Shown here piece by piece: positions 60,801 to 64,000 of a stretch of 64,000 nt of DNA. The notes under the pieces were generated by a model. It did not search any database. It was given only the letters and a program-made list of their open reading frames with translations, and was not told the DNA's origin. The position numbers were made by a program, and so were the translations under genes. The stretch is from the NCBI GenBank assembly GCA_944739405.2, contig OX123186.2, forward strand, positions 32,907,551 to 32,971,550, written 5' to 3'. The stretch comes from Euclidia mi. Its lineage: Eukaryota > Arthropoda > Insecta > Lepidoptera > Erebidae. Positions within the stretch are counted from its first letter, which is position 1. Every line of letters begins with the position of its first letter.

Positions 60801-61096
60801 AAAACATTTAGTAAGTTTAGAAATACCTTATATCCAAAGACTCGCTTTGGCGCCCAATTTTTTCGACTTGCCAATATTTCAACCATCTATTTTCAATGTT
60901 CATAGCTGTGACCGAAATTCATGATACCCAATATTTTCACGATTTTGATGCGTCTTATAAAAAGTTCCTTTCTTTGGCCTTTTGCGTTATAACTTTTCTT
61001 TTTCCAGTTGCCTGAATCGTGCAGACATAATAAAAGTATTTGACGGACGTACTTCGTCGTCCCCGGTCCTCGCCTTGCTATGTAATGAAGTCGTAG
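30716..61096 (+). CDS. CUB-domain gene, suppressor-of-lurcher-1 (SOL-1)-like, partial
   Basis: Five exons (30716-30896, 50023-50252, 58497-58653, 59843-59902, 61008-61096) join in phase to 717 nt, 239 codons. CUB 1 runs from CTCLRFTSTYGKERGTFSSP through FDIYKGHL and GDYLKVYSEGG to GFVGNYRFID. CUB 2 starts at TWCDYLF with YSPRYPSSYPSNVRCTYHF, then ERIKLVFEESFLQKGDE and CLNRADIIKVFDG, and is cut at LLCNEVV. Paired cysteines and the P-x-Y-P motif are those of CUB domains, extracellular ligand-binding modules. The arrangement and wording resemble insect 'suppressor of lurcher protein 1'; C. elegans SOL-1 is a membrane auxiliary protein of AMPA-type glutamate receptors. Signal peptide, later CUBs and the membrane span are not in view. 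The CUB assignment is firm; orthology is from memory. Introns are packed with mobile elements but exons are intact and splice sites canonical. Confidence 0.75.
31395..31970. repeat. GC-rich intronic element with serial hairpins
   Basis: A sharply bounded GC-rich island in the first visible intron. It holds three consecutive stem-loops (see separate entry) and a C-run/G-run pair (31892-31898 and 31920-31930) flanking ccaccacgacaaggtgg. Overlapping long frames on the minus strand have no recognisable domain and reflect base composition. It is probably the end region of a GC-rich mobile element, identity unknown. Confidence 0.55.
31592..31780. repeat. Three tandem stem-loops
   Basis: Stem 1: 31592-31603 with 31639-31650 (12 bp, GGCCGCAGAGGA). 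Stem 2: 31685-31694 with 31732-31741 (10 bp, GTCGCGGGAG). Stem 3: 31752-31763 with 31769-31780 (12 bp, TGCGAGGGACAG, 5-nt loop). Loops 1 and 2 both carry cggcaacgcaacRccg (31613-31628 and 31705-31720), so they are diverged copies of one unit about 92 bp apart while their stems differ in sequence. Confidence 0.8.
31971..32782. other. AT-rich intron, nothing recognised
   Basis: There is no ORF with family similarity, no terminal repeats and no RNA-like structure that I can support. Confidence 0.5.
32783..33617. mobile_element. PIF/Harbinger element, internally deleted
   Basis: The 829-bp element (32786-33614) has about 30-bp near-perfect terminal inverted repeats (GGGCTCTTTCAATTTAGACG at each end) and TTA duplications at 32783-32785 and 33615-33617, the PIF/Harbinger target. 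Subterminal regions are GC-rich with repeated ccgtgccgctg/gcaccgc motifs on both sides. The middle retains the first part of a transposase gene, so this is a deletion derivative rather than an anonymous MITE. Confidence 0.85.
32978..33285 (+). pseudogene. Harbinger transposase N-terminal remnant
   Basis: ATG at 32978 starts MESDEETLLLVIFFKNIKQK, an acidic-then-basic N-terminus typical of HARBI1-like nucleases. After a disrupted stretch, 33166-33283 reads ECFDELLELVGSKI then AAERLLITLR, the conserved lead-in to the DDE_Tnp_4 domain. A gtacgt right after could be a donor site. The DDE catalytic region is deleted, so no active nuclease can be made. Confidence 0.7.
33904..33952. repeat. Near-perfect hairpin
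   Basis: Arms 33904-33925 and 33931-33952 (21 of 22 positions pair; arm ACAGATCACAAATCAGAG) enclose a 5-nt loop, atttg. No gene association. Flanks 33618-33903 and 33953-34502 show nothing recognisable. Confidence 0.85.
34503..34718 (+). mobile_element. SINE-like element (family 3), family 1/LINE-type tail
   Basis: The head gggttcccaccaagagctta and cctgccgatcaacggacgag is not tRNA-like. It is joined to the shared 3' half: aataggctcgccacctatta, ctggcgaaaagtgggcg, ctctgcctaccccttcgggg, aaacaggcgtgagtctat. An inverted relative lies at 57615-57832, which defines the head as part of the element. Confidence 0.75.
35505..35900 (-). mobile_element. tRNA-derived SINE (family 4)
   Basis: On the minus strand the element starts near 35900 with a tRNA-like head whose B box, gggttcgaatcc, is at about 35825-35840. 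The body includes tgacttttcggagttatgtg, cgataattaacaat-related sequence, cgtgcttcggagagcacg and tcccggctgtcatgaagatc. The tail includes ccaaatccggttagactaga and ends near 35505. I recall this as a common lepidopteran SINE. The + strand frames over it are not genes. The preceding 34719-35504 is unremarkable intron. Confidence 0.7.
36283..36421 (-). mobile_element. 3' fragment of the 6.7-10.2 kb LINE family
   Basis: On the minus strand the coding tail NLMEVNEAREVC and the terminal ctctgcctacccctccggga aacaggtgtgagtct with tatg repeats match 10020-10160. Only the last about 140 bp of the LINE are present. Confidence 0.8.
36690..37400 (+). mobile_element. 5'-truncated, internally deleted copy of the same LINE family
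   Basis: The RT segment starts RFERVMEVTDTKTWDVQAGF (compare 8864 onward) and passes FVDLEKAYDKV, GCVASPWLFNLFMD and, after a frameshift near 37120, the catalytic YADD (37148). At KVMV (37263) it jumps directly to the C-terminal tail (VNEARGVCQDRC, about 37295), losing about 750 bp relative to the longer copy. It ends at ctctgcctacccccccggga and gtctatgtttgtatg. Inactive. Confidence 0.85.
37401..40249. other. AT-rich intron, mostly unrecognised
   Basis: No gene or element boundary is supported in these 2.8 kb except a small inverted repeat at 39551-39590 (gccaaatatatt ... aatatatttggc). Short frames on both strands lack any family signature. Confidence 0.5.
40250..40520 (+). mobile_element. 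tRNA-derived SINE (family 2), well-preserved head
   Basis: The head is strikingly tRNA-like: A box tggcgcagcgggaatgtaa and B box gggttcgattcccgc (about 40302-40316), about 70 bp. A non-tRNA body follows with cagcttagtttgggac (40448-40463) and a (TTA)n tail at about 40498-40516. The body matches the 3024 copy. It is not a functional tRNA gene because the acceptor-stem ends do not pair. Confidence 0.75.
41141..41817. mobile_element. Foldback element with about 100-bp arms
   Basis: Arms 41141-41241 and 41720-41817 are inverted copies with about one mismatch (ATCACCACCCTGCAGAATCA at the outer ends, CACCGCTCTCGGGTC at the inner ends). The 480-bp middle contains tctcgtgggaattt and ccaaattacagcttctt, related to the repeat at 49847-49990. 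No ORF. The arm identity points to a recent event or gene conversion between arms. Confidence 0.8.
41921..43119 (+). pseudogene. CR1-group LINE endonuclease and linker (broken)
   Basis: The N-terminal EN has ILCFSETF (catalytic E of the APE fold) and GGLCVLVN. It is cut by stops at 42209-42211 and later, then CQGISI (about 42350) replaces the usual GDFN-type motif. From 42594 the linker region reads CPRWITKAIKLSSITKRKH and ITIANAFNNFFI, where the SINE enters. Multiple lesions; inactive. Confidence 0.7.
43115..43388 (+). mobile_element. SINE family 1 inserted in LINE, 5-bp TSD
   Basis: The insert 43120-43383 (264 bp) starts cctcgttggtctcgcggcat, carries the B box gggtttgatccccggg, the conserved body, ctctgcctaccccttcgggg and (TATG)n. 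TATTG occurs at 43115-43119 and 43384-43388, and the LINE coding frame resumes exactly after it (IEKTN). This gives the best definition of the SINE family 1 unit. Confidence 0.85.
43389..45565 (+). pseudogene. CR1-group LINE reverse transcriptase (catalytic site mutated)
   Basis: Before the second insertion: TIFITPCSD, VGYDDISTKII, HLINVFF and QGTFPDT (about 43616). After it: PSYKRDD, LNNYRPITLIPVFSKIYEKVMH (44608 onward, described in pieces), VDEQNGFQ, then a frame-shifted stretch. GIPQGSVLGSLLY (45030) and YADGS (about 45117) follow, where the second catalytic Asp of YADD is Gly. The thumb reads LSANNLKVNLSKTK and EIKFLGIMLDNHCNW. The active-site change plus frameshifts make it inactive. 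Confidence 0.8.
43640..44535. other. Unidentified about 900-bp insertion within the LINE
   Basis: LINE similarity stops after QGTFPDTQ at about 43640 and resumes with a related PNTMIY at about 44540. The intruding DNA starts ccccccacgtgattacagc, has gcacgcacggtcgtgctc and is otherwise AT-rich with no ORF over 40 codons of interest. No terminal repeats were found by eye. The half-repeated codons at both junctions might be a diverged target duplication. Confidence 0.5.
45625..45830 (-). mobile_element. LINE C-terminal fragment in inverted orientation
   Basis: The minus strand encodes FEFLHYTHNRYLRSSE and SFCVTAVRLWNALP, the end region of a CR1/Jockey-type RT protein (the xLWNxLP motif). It sits between plus-strand pieces AAPLT (45590) and CLNIYEIGI (45845), so it is either an internal inversion of the resident LINE or a separate small insertion. 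Confidence 0.65.
46360..46480 (+). repeat. Interspersed repeat start (microsatellite-like)
   Basis: ctaatagtataagcgcaaaa followed by gttttcttgtttatttgatc resembles the 'tactaatattataaatgcgaaagt..gtttgttt' repeats I recall as abundant in lepidopteran genomes. No coding content. Confidence 0.4.
46704..46983 (-). mobile_element. SINE family 1, complete, with TSD
   Basis: The minus-strand copy 46711-46976 is bracketed by TCACGAT at 46704-46710 and 46977-46983 (possibly extended to GGTCACGAT). It has head cctcgttggtctcgcggcat, B box gggttcgattcccggg, the full body, ctaccccttcagggatacag and a short A-run. This is the closest to a consensus-like copy in the window. Confidence 0.85.
47055..47103. 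repeat. Short AT-rich hairpin
   Basis: aattttttattaaaattgtt (47055-) pairs with aacaattttaataaaaaatt (to 47103). The surrounding 46984-48344 is AT-rich intron with nothing else recognised. Confidence 0.6.
48345..48595 (+). repeat. Direct relative of the 51.4 kb foldback element
   Basis: Stretches such as ggtttcactgagttattaca, tttaaaccgaattagctaga, gatatttgtctttttcttga and gtataagttatctcaa recur in the same order at 51440-51645. This copy has only one arm, so it is a truncated foldback unit. Confidence 0.7.
49835..49995. repeat. Interspersed repeat just upstream of the second CUB exon
   Basis: cgatctcgtgggaattttgg, ccaaatttaaatttcctgcg and tcacctgtgcgtggtctgtc match, diverged, the middle of the 41141-41817 foldback (41235-41370). 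It ends about 28 bp before the exon, so the branch point/polypyrimidine region borders transposon DNA. Confidence 0.55.
50023..50252 (+). CDS. CUB gene exon 2 (visible), rest of CUB 1
   Basis: The acceptor ctcattgtttcag ends at 50022; the donor is C|gtaagtat at 50253. The exon is 230 nt. With GA from the previous exon it begins D-C-A-Q-G-D-Y-L-K-V, the calcium-binding-like GDYLKV strand of CUB folds. It continues SAWSRVLCGNRM, LLVLEFHSAAKPSNATGF and ends GNYRFIDR, closing CUB 1. The second cysteine pair (DC and LCG) completes the usual four CUB cysteines. It leaves 1 nt (C). Confidence 0.85.
50430..50505. repeat. TIR-like GC-rich motif (left copy)
   Basis: gagtgttcacactacgccgg accggctaattagccgg starts at 50434 and matches, inverted, the end of 56124-56171. 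It is either one end of a large element or a truncated MITE. The following 50506-51411 is AT-rich and unassigned. Confidence 0.6.
51412..51825. mobile_element. Foldback MITE with about 115-bp arms
   Basis: Arms about 51412-51530 and 51712-51825 are inverted copies (outer ends AACTACAGTTTA; then tatcgcgtta, ggtttcactagttattacat, gatctagaaactacatttta). The 180-bp centre contains gatatttgtctttttcttga. A direct relative is at 48345-48595 and a fainter one at 4105-4200. Confidence 0.8.
51847..51945. mobile_element. Miniature inverted-repeat element
   Basis: GATTTAGTCGGGGC at 51847 pairs with GCCCCGACTAAATC ending at 51945; the element is about 99 bp, with the GC-rich ends standing out from AT-rich DNA. 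No clear target duplication. Downstream 51946-52439 is unassigned. Confidence 0.65.
52440..52740 (+). mobile_element. SINE with family 4-like middle and family 1 tail
   Basis: The head tgtacgtaacggactgccga-like region is followed by B box ggtctcgggttccgtccccag. A middle section ttaattatcgcttgcttaac recalls family 4. Then comes the family 1 3' half: aatgtgcccggtag, ataggctcgcccctattaca, ctctgcctacccctcggtga, aaaaggcgtgaagttatgta. It is mosaic in appearance. Confidence 0.65.
52741..53337. other. AT-rich intron, nothing recognised
   Basis: I can support no ORF, repeat boundary or RNA-like structure here. Confidence 0.5.
53338..55350. mobile_element. Inverted-repeat-bounded segment containing a LINE fragment
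   Basis: 53340-53366 (agatatagcccattaaagtt) and 53413-53447 (cagtacggccgtttatcgat ggcgagtctgaag) recur, inverted and adjacent, at 55287-55350. The left copy has an extra about 45 bp between the two blocks. The enclosed 2 kb includes the LINE piece at 54520-55150. It may be a foldback transposon or an inverted duplication. Confidence 0.6.
54520..55150 (-). pseudogene. LINE reverse transcriptase N-terminal fragment (CR1/Jockey group)
   Basis: The minus strand, with several stops and shifts, reads (from right) a VEWSVINK-like piece, then KHLGSLFIPPTTRDNINSAI (about 54880), SKVYKQYS, ISNPMSH, PTELKRTIIKRLFEKHDKH (about 54660) and RYRPIALIPVISKYF (about 54595). This is the start of a LINE RT domain (the NYRPIALIPVxSK motif). 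Similarity is lost below 54540, before the catalytic region. A strongly decayed relic. Confidence 0.7.
55540..56110. repeat. A-rich, strand-asymmetric low-complexity tract
   Basis: Nearly 570 bp in which the + strand is dominated by A with recurring acgccaaaaatag/aacaaaaa and aattaaa words. It looks like an old, degenerate tandem or poly(A)-derived array. The 108-codon minus-strand frame (55776-56102) is Phe/Leu/Ile-rich only because of this composition. Confidence 0.65.
56124..56171. repeat. GC-rich palindrome / TIR-like motif (right copy)
   Basis: cactacgccggaccggcta and the inverted ccggtccggcgtagtg pair around attgg, and the right arm extends to tgtgaacactc (56171). The same terminal sequence, inverted, begins at 50434. 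ccttaat follows. The stretch 56172-57614 is unassigned AT-rich intron. Confidence 0.7.
57615..57832 (-). mobile_element. SINE-like element (family 3), inverted copy
   Basis: On the minus strand it reads ggttcccaccaagaacttag, cctgccgatcaacggacgag, aataggctcgccacctatta, ctggcgaaaagtgggcg, ctctgcctacccgttcgggg, aaacaggcgtgagtctatg and (TATG)n, matching 34503-34718 end to end. Two independent copies with the same 5' start show family 3 is a real unit. 57833-58496 is unassigned intron. Confidence 0.8.
58497..58653 (+). CDS. CUB gene exon 3 (visible), linker and start of CUB 2
   Basis: The acceptor tttcgttctgcag ends at 58496; the donor is AG|gtatgt at 58654. The exon is 157 nt. C from exon 2 plus GA gives Arg, then NFETDGVQVPETWCDYLF, GRLYSPRYPSSYPSN and VRCTYHFNA. 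YSPRYPSSYP is the N-terminal CUB motif and the two Cys bracket the first disulphide. It leaves 2 nt. Confidence 0.85.
59145..59376 (+). mobile_element. SINE family 1, slightly 5'-truncated
   Basis: It begins at aatgtgcgcgtgggattggg (about 25 bp of head missing), then B box gggttcgattctcggg, the conserved body, ctctgcctacccctttggcg and caggcgtgagtctat. It lies in the 1.2-kb intron between CUB exons 3 and 4. Confidence 0.85.
59843..59902 (+). CDS. CUB gene exon 4 (visible), 60-nt microexon of CUB 2
   Basis: The acceptor ttactattttag ends at 59842; the donor is AG|gtattt at 59903 (a weaker donor). It encodes HSERIKLVFEESFLQKGDE, the hydrophobic strand plus acidic loop of the CUB fold. It joins 2 nt from exon 3 and passes 2 nt to exon 5, so skipping it would keep the frame (60 nt). 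Its fit between neighbours in both phase and fold is strong evidence despite the short length. Confidence 0.8.
59940..60255 (+). repeat. Lepidopteran interspersed repeat
   Basis: taataggcggcaaacgagca, cggatcgcctgatggtaagc, ccgccgcccatggacac and gccgccccttggggttggg form a unit I recall as very frequent in moth and butterfly introns. The downstream part (ctctcactcaccgaaagaaa ... gtacttccccggtcgagcca) may belong to it. No credible ORF. Confidence 0.6.
60485..60705 (+). repeat. Lepidopteran interspersed repeat
   Basis: tgattgaacgcgctaatctc, aggaactacttgaccgattt, ttcagtgttaggtagcccat and gacggctataggctatatta is a signature of an abundant lepidopteran repeat with an acgtgggtgtaaccgcgggc end. It sits in the intron before CUB exon 5. 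The class is not certain. Confidence 0.6.
61008..61096 (+). CDS. CUB gene exon 5 (last visible), CUB 2
   Basis: The acceptor ttctttttccag ends at 61007; the donor is G|gtaaga at 61097. The exon is 89 nt. AG from exon 4 plus T gives Ser, then CLNRADIIKVFDG and SSPVLALLCNEVV, the conserved Cys-containing strand and the following LCN. CUB 2 is incomplete, so at least one more exon must follow beyond what I can identify in 61097-64000. It leaves 1 nt. Confidence 0.85.
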
Positions 61097-61845
61097 GTAA
61101 GATATTCTTTGAATTTCTAGCAAGAATACTGAATTTTCTTCAATAAAGTCTTCCACTTAAGGAAAACAGTGGGTATGTTTTGTAGATATTTATTTTGCTG
61201 TCGCTCTTGATAAAAGTGTTGATCAAAAAAGGGTCTGGAATAAATTATTCGAACTCTTGACGAAACTAGGAATTCTAGTTCTGGACGTATTGAAGGAGGT
61301 CAGTTATTATATTCAAGAGTGGTTCTGTTACAGATAATATATTCAATTCGTAAATGTGTTCTATTTACCACCAGACCCATGAATAACCGTATAAAAGTTT
61401 AGGCTTAGCCTTTGTAGTTCTTTACAATGAAAAAAAAATCATCACGTATGTGAGTATTGATATTTATGTTAACGCTGCACATAGGGGTATTTTAAGTATC
61501 TAGGTGGCCAAAAGTCAGAATAACAAAGTTTAAGGAATGCTTATTACATTGACTACCTGAGGTGGGGACATTCCAACAAACAATAGACCGCTACTCCCAC
61601 CCTTCTTCCGTTGCGCGTTATTAGGTAAATTCAGTCGAAAGTTGATCATTGAACATTGTGTACGTGTCTCTTATCAGCTATTTGCAAAAGCGTTAACTTT
61701 GTGTGTTAAACTGAAGATTTTTGTATTTACCTGGTGCAAAATAGCAATGGATTCGGAAACTACAGGTATGTGACAATCCAAATGTAATATATTTGTTAAA
61801 GTTTGTTTTATTTTAATTTACTTTTAGTGGTCGAGAAATTTTAAC
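61097..61845. other. Intron, mostly unassigned
   Basis: A stretch near 61200-61300 can be read as a faint LINE-like DKSVDQKRVWNKLFE, too weak to annotate. An ATG followed by a possible donor (61748-61766) is discussed among the rejected items. Confidence 0.4.
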
Positions 61846-61849
61846 ATTT

Positions 61850-62125
61850 ACTAGAAATTCAATTAATAACAATCAAAATATTATACTAAACAACGCCCCA
61901 ATAGAACAAGTAAATCCTTTAGATACATGGGAAGTCTCATTACTCATGATTCGAAGTGCACTCAAGATATTAAAACTCGTATATCAATAGCCAAAACAGC
62001 ATTTAACAACAAAAAGCATCTTTTGAAATCAAAAATAGCAAGACAGATTAGAAAACAATTTATTAAATCATATATCGACGCTGGAAAGGCAACCTTGCTT
62101 ATGCGCCAAATTTGCGAAAATTAGT
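61850..62125 (+). pseudogene. LINE RT C-terminal fragment
   Basis: Reads IEQVNPFRYMGSLITHDSKC, TQDIKTRISIAKTAFNNKKH and RQIRKQFIKSYI. The YxGSxIT...CTxxIKxRIxxAKxAF pattern is typical of the region after the RT thumb in several LINE clades. It ends before any 3' tail. 62126-62640 shows nothing recognisable. Confidence 0.7.
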
Positions 62126-62739
62126 TATATATATCATTCGAATCGCCTGATTTTTTTCTATCTGCAGATCTCGGTTTCATCCAATTCTGACCATTTTTGG
62201 TGGTTGATAAGCAATTCGTGATTCCGATTTTTCAGGTTAATAAACGCATAATTTTAGATCATTTTAGAAATGTTGTCTGTTAAGCTACATATAATTATGT
62301 AACGTAGGAGGTTAAGCAATATCTCTTTTCCGAGATGTCACTCATATATTTACGTAAGAAACTTTGCTTCGCCATGAACCATGGAATAGTTTATATATCA
62401 TACAATTAGCCGCGCAAAAGTTTCTCATGATATGGCACTTCAGCAATTTATCTCCGCCGCGTCTAAAGCATATCTGATATAAGTAAGCAATTTTATCGAA
62501 AAAACTAAGTTATGCGATTGGCATATAAGCAATTTAGCTTGGACTAGAATATTTTTAAAGTGGCTTATAAGCAAGTTTACTCCGCTATACATTTTAAAAG
62601 AAATAATTTTAAGATATTTTGCTTTCATTTAATTTCTACTTTATGATCACTTACAACGCTCTTCGATACACGACCATTCACGACGAACGGCGCTTAAACT
62701 ACATTTTTCTGATGTAATATTGCAGCAGACACCGACACT

Positions 62740-63420
62740 ATAAATAGATGCGGGTGCGCGCGGGCGCATCAGTTGGTGGTCCGAAAGGAGGTGGTCGTCC
62801 AGGACGTCGATCGATGGTGCGGTCGGCAGGCCGCAGATGACCGTCAAGTCGATGACGTCTGGTGTGAGGGCTGCCTGGTACGAGTAGTGCGTCGGGACTT
62901 CTGGCCCCAGCACGTCGTAGCCGTTGCGGTCTGCATCATGGCATAGTTATCACCGGGTCTACTCGTGGCGGCGCTGGTGTTGTGGGCACCGGCGCTGGCG
63001 CTGCAGCCTGCTTTGCCTTCGTCCCCCTCGAGGGGGCAGCGACCACAGGTGCAGTAGACTGCTCCTTCTTCTTGGACTGCTGCGTGGATGTCGCAGCACA
63101 CTTGCTCCGGGGTCTCCTTCGCCTCCTTCTCTTCTTACAGGATGCCGCCTGAGCAGGGTTAGCAGCGGCCATAAAAGAACCGGGGGCGTTTTCTTCGGCA
63201 GCGACAGTGGCTGTTTTTGCCAAAGCTGCAGAAGTACGAGCAACAGTGCCGGCTCGTTTGTTCCGCGCCTCCTTGCGGAACACTGGGCAGGCAATGTTAT
63301 TCGCCGTGTGTGCACCTCCGCAGTTCGCCAGGTGGATGGCGCCTCAAGTGGGCGTGGGCAGTCTTTCGCGGCATGTTTCTCACCGCAGCGCACACAGGCA
63401 GGGGGCCTGAAACTTGACGT
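62740..63420 (-). pseudogene. LINE ORF1 (zinc-knuckle) end fused to endonuclease end, inverted
   Basis: On the minus strand the ORF1 C-terminus shows CCHC knuckles (CVRCGEKHAAKDCP near 63400; a second in another frame, about 63300), then a Lys/Arg- and Ala/Pro-rich tail ending near 62940. Directly after, in EN frame, come NGYDVLGPEVPTHYSY and DVIDLTVICGLPTAPSIDVL to SDHQ (about 62765), the last part of an AP endonuclease domain. The first about 130 residues of EN are missing, so there is an internal deletion. Jockey-type LINE organisation; frameshifts present. Confidence 0.75.
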
Positions 63421-64000
63421 CATCGACTTGACGGCCATCTGCGGCCTGCCGACCGCACCATCGATCGACGTCCTGGACGACCACCTCCTCTCGGACCACC
63501 AACCTGTACTCCTCACACTGTCGAGTGCTACGGCTCGAACAGTAACGCCACCCTCTCGTCACCGCCAGGATTGGCAAGCATTCACCGACTACATGGCGGA
63601 GCACGCGCCCTATCGCCAGATCGAGACCCACGCAGACGTCGACACACTCGCTGAGCAACTCAGCGCTGTTATCAACACAGCGCTTCGAGTCTCGCGTTTG
63701 GACGCTGCGTCGCCACGTCGACCTCCCCAACTCCCAGCTCACATCATGGCGATGATAGAGAGGAAGAGGAAGCTGAGACGCCAGTGGCAACGCACCCAAT
63801 GCCCAACCATGCAGTCCCAGCTCAACGCTCTGGTTGCGAAGATCTCGAGTGCACTGGAGACAGTCGCCACCGAGTCCAGGCAGCGCACCATCAAGCGAAC
63901 AGGTGAAAACTGGTCAGGCATCCACCGTCTGTGCCGCCAGCTGTCTGGGAAGCAACCTCCGATTAGGCCCCTCCTGGCTGGTGACGGCACACCACGTTAC
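63405..64000 (+). pseudogene. LINE endonuclease end and EN-RT linker, continues past window
   Basis: Plus strand: LDVIDLTAICGLPTAPSIDV, DDHLLSDHQPVLLTL (about 63412-63520), then a long linker (RQDWQAFTDYMAEHAPY, QLPAHIMAMIERKRKLRRQW, SGKQPPIRPLLAGDG) leading toward the RT, in an apparently open frame to the window edge. It overlaps the inverted EN end at 62765-62870 by about 100 bp. High GC separates it from local DNA, pointing to a recent insertion. Confidence 0.8.

Noticed and set aside
61748..61766. ATG with MDSETT followed by gtatgt, resembling a first coding exon
   Set aside because: Only six codons, no partner exon found downstream in the window, and it sits among LINE fragments; too little to call a gene.
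1..64000. Bacterial-type defence system, CRISPR array, operon or viral gene cluster
   Set aside because: No regularly spaced repeats, no ribosome-binding-site-led gene series and no viral structural or envelope genes were seen; the repeats here are eukaryotic mobile elements.

Overview
The window looks like an AT-rich insect chromosome segment, most likely from a moth or butterfly (Lepidoptera). The basis is a split gene with canonical GT-AG introns, tRNA-derived SINEs with (TATG)n tails, CR1/RTE-like LINEs, BEL/Pao and Penelope-like retroelements, and several MITE families typical of lepidopteran introns. Nothing bacterial is visible: no operons, rRNA or CRISPR.

The only convincing host gene is on the + strand. 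Five exons (30716-30896, 50023-50252, 58497-58653, 59843-59902, 61008-61096) join with compatible codon phases into 717 nt (239 codons), encoding one complete and part of a second extracellular CUB domain. The closest match I recall is the insect 'suppressor of lurcher protein 1' (SOL-1)-like family, auxiliary proteins of ionotropic glutamate receptors. Upstream exons (signal peptide) and downstream exons (further CUB and membrane segment) are not in view. The introns are large (about 19.1, 8.2, 1.2 and 1.1 kb) and full of transposable elements.

Layout. 0-4.5 kb: an RTE-type LINE tail, a TTAA-flanked MITE, a hAT-type MITE with 8-bp target duplications, a palindrome/(TA)n tract and two SINEs. 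4.5-6.4 kb: a decayed Penelope-like element with RT, GIY-YIG and inverted terminal repeats. 6.7-10.2 kb: a nearly full-length APE-type LINE with a few nonsense codons. 12.9-30.0 kb: a nested retroelement block. An old BEL/Pao element (BEL-A) carries a SINE in its integrase; a CR1-like LINE and a complete younger BEL/Pao element with LTRs (BEL-B) sit in its 3' end. From 30.7 kb: the CUB gene. Its introns hold a GC-rich hairpin array, a PIF/Harbinger element with a transposase N-terminus, about nine SINE or SINE-tail copies, LINE fragments, a CR1-like LINE split by a SINE and a second insertion, and at least four foldback elements. 62.6-64 kb: a GC-rich LINE whose ORF1/EN segment is inverted against its EN/RT segment.

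No element shows an intact coding set. The most useful observations are the 3' tail shared between the SINEs and the last codons of the 6.7-10.2 kb LINE family, the nested insertion order with matching target duplications, the serial hairpin array at 31.6-31.8 kb, and the CUB gene exon chain.
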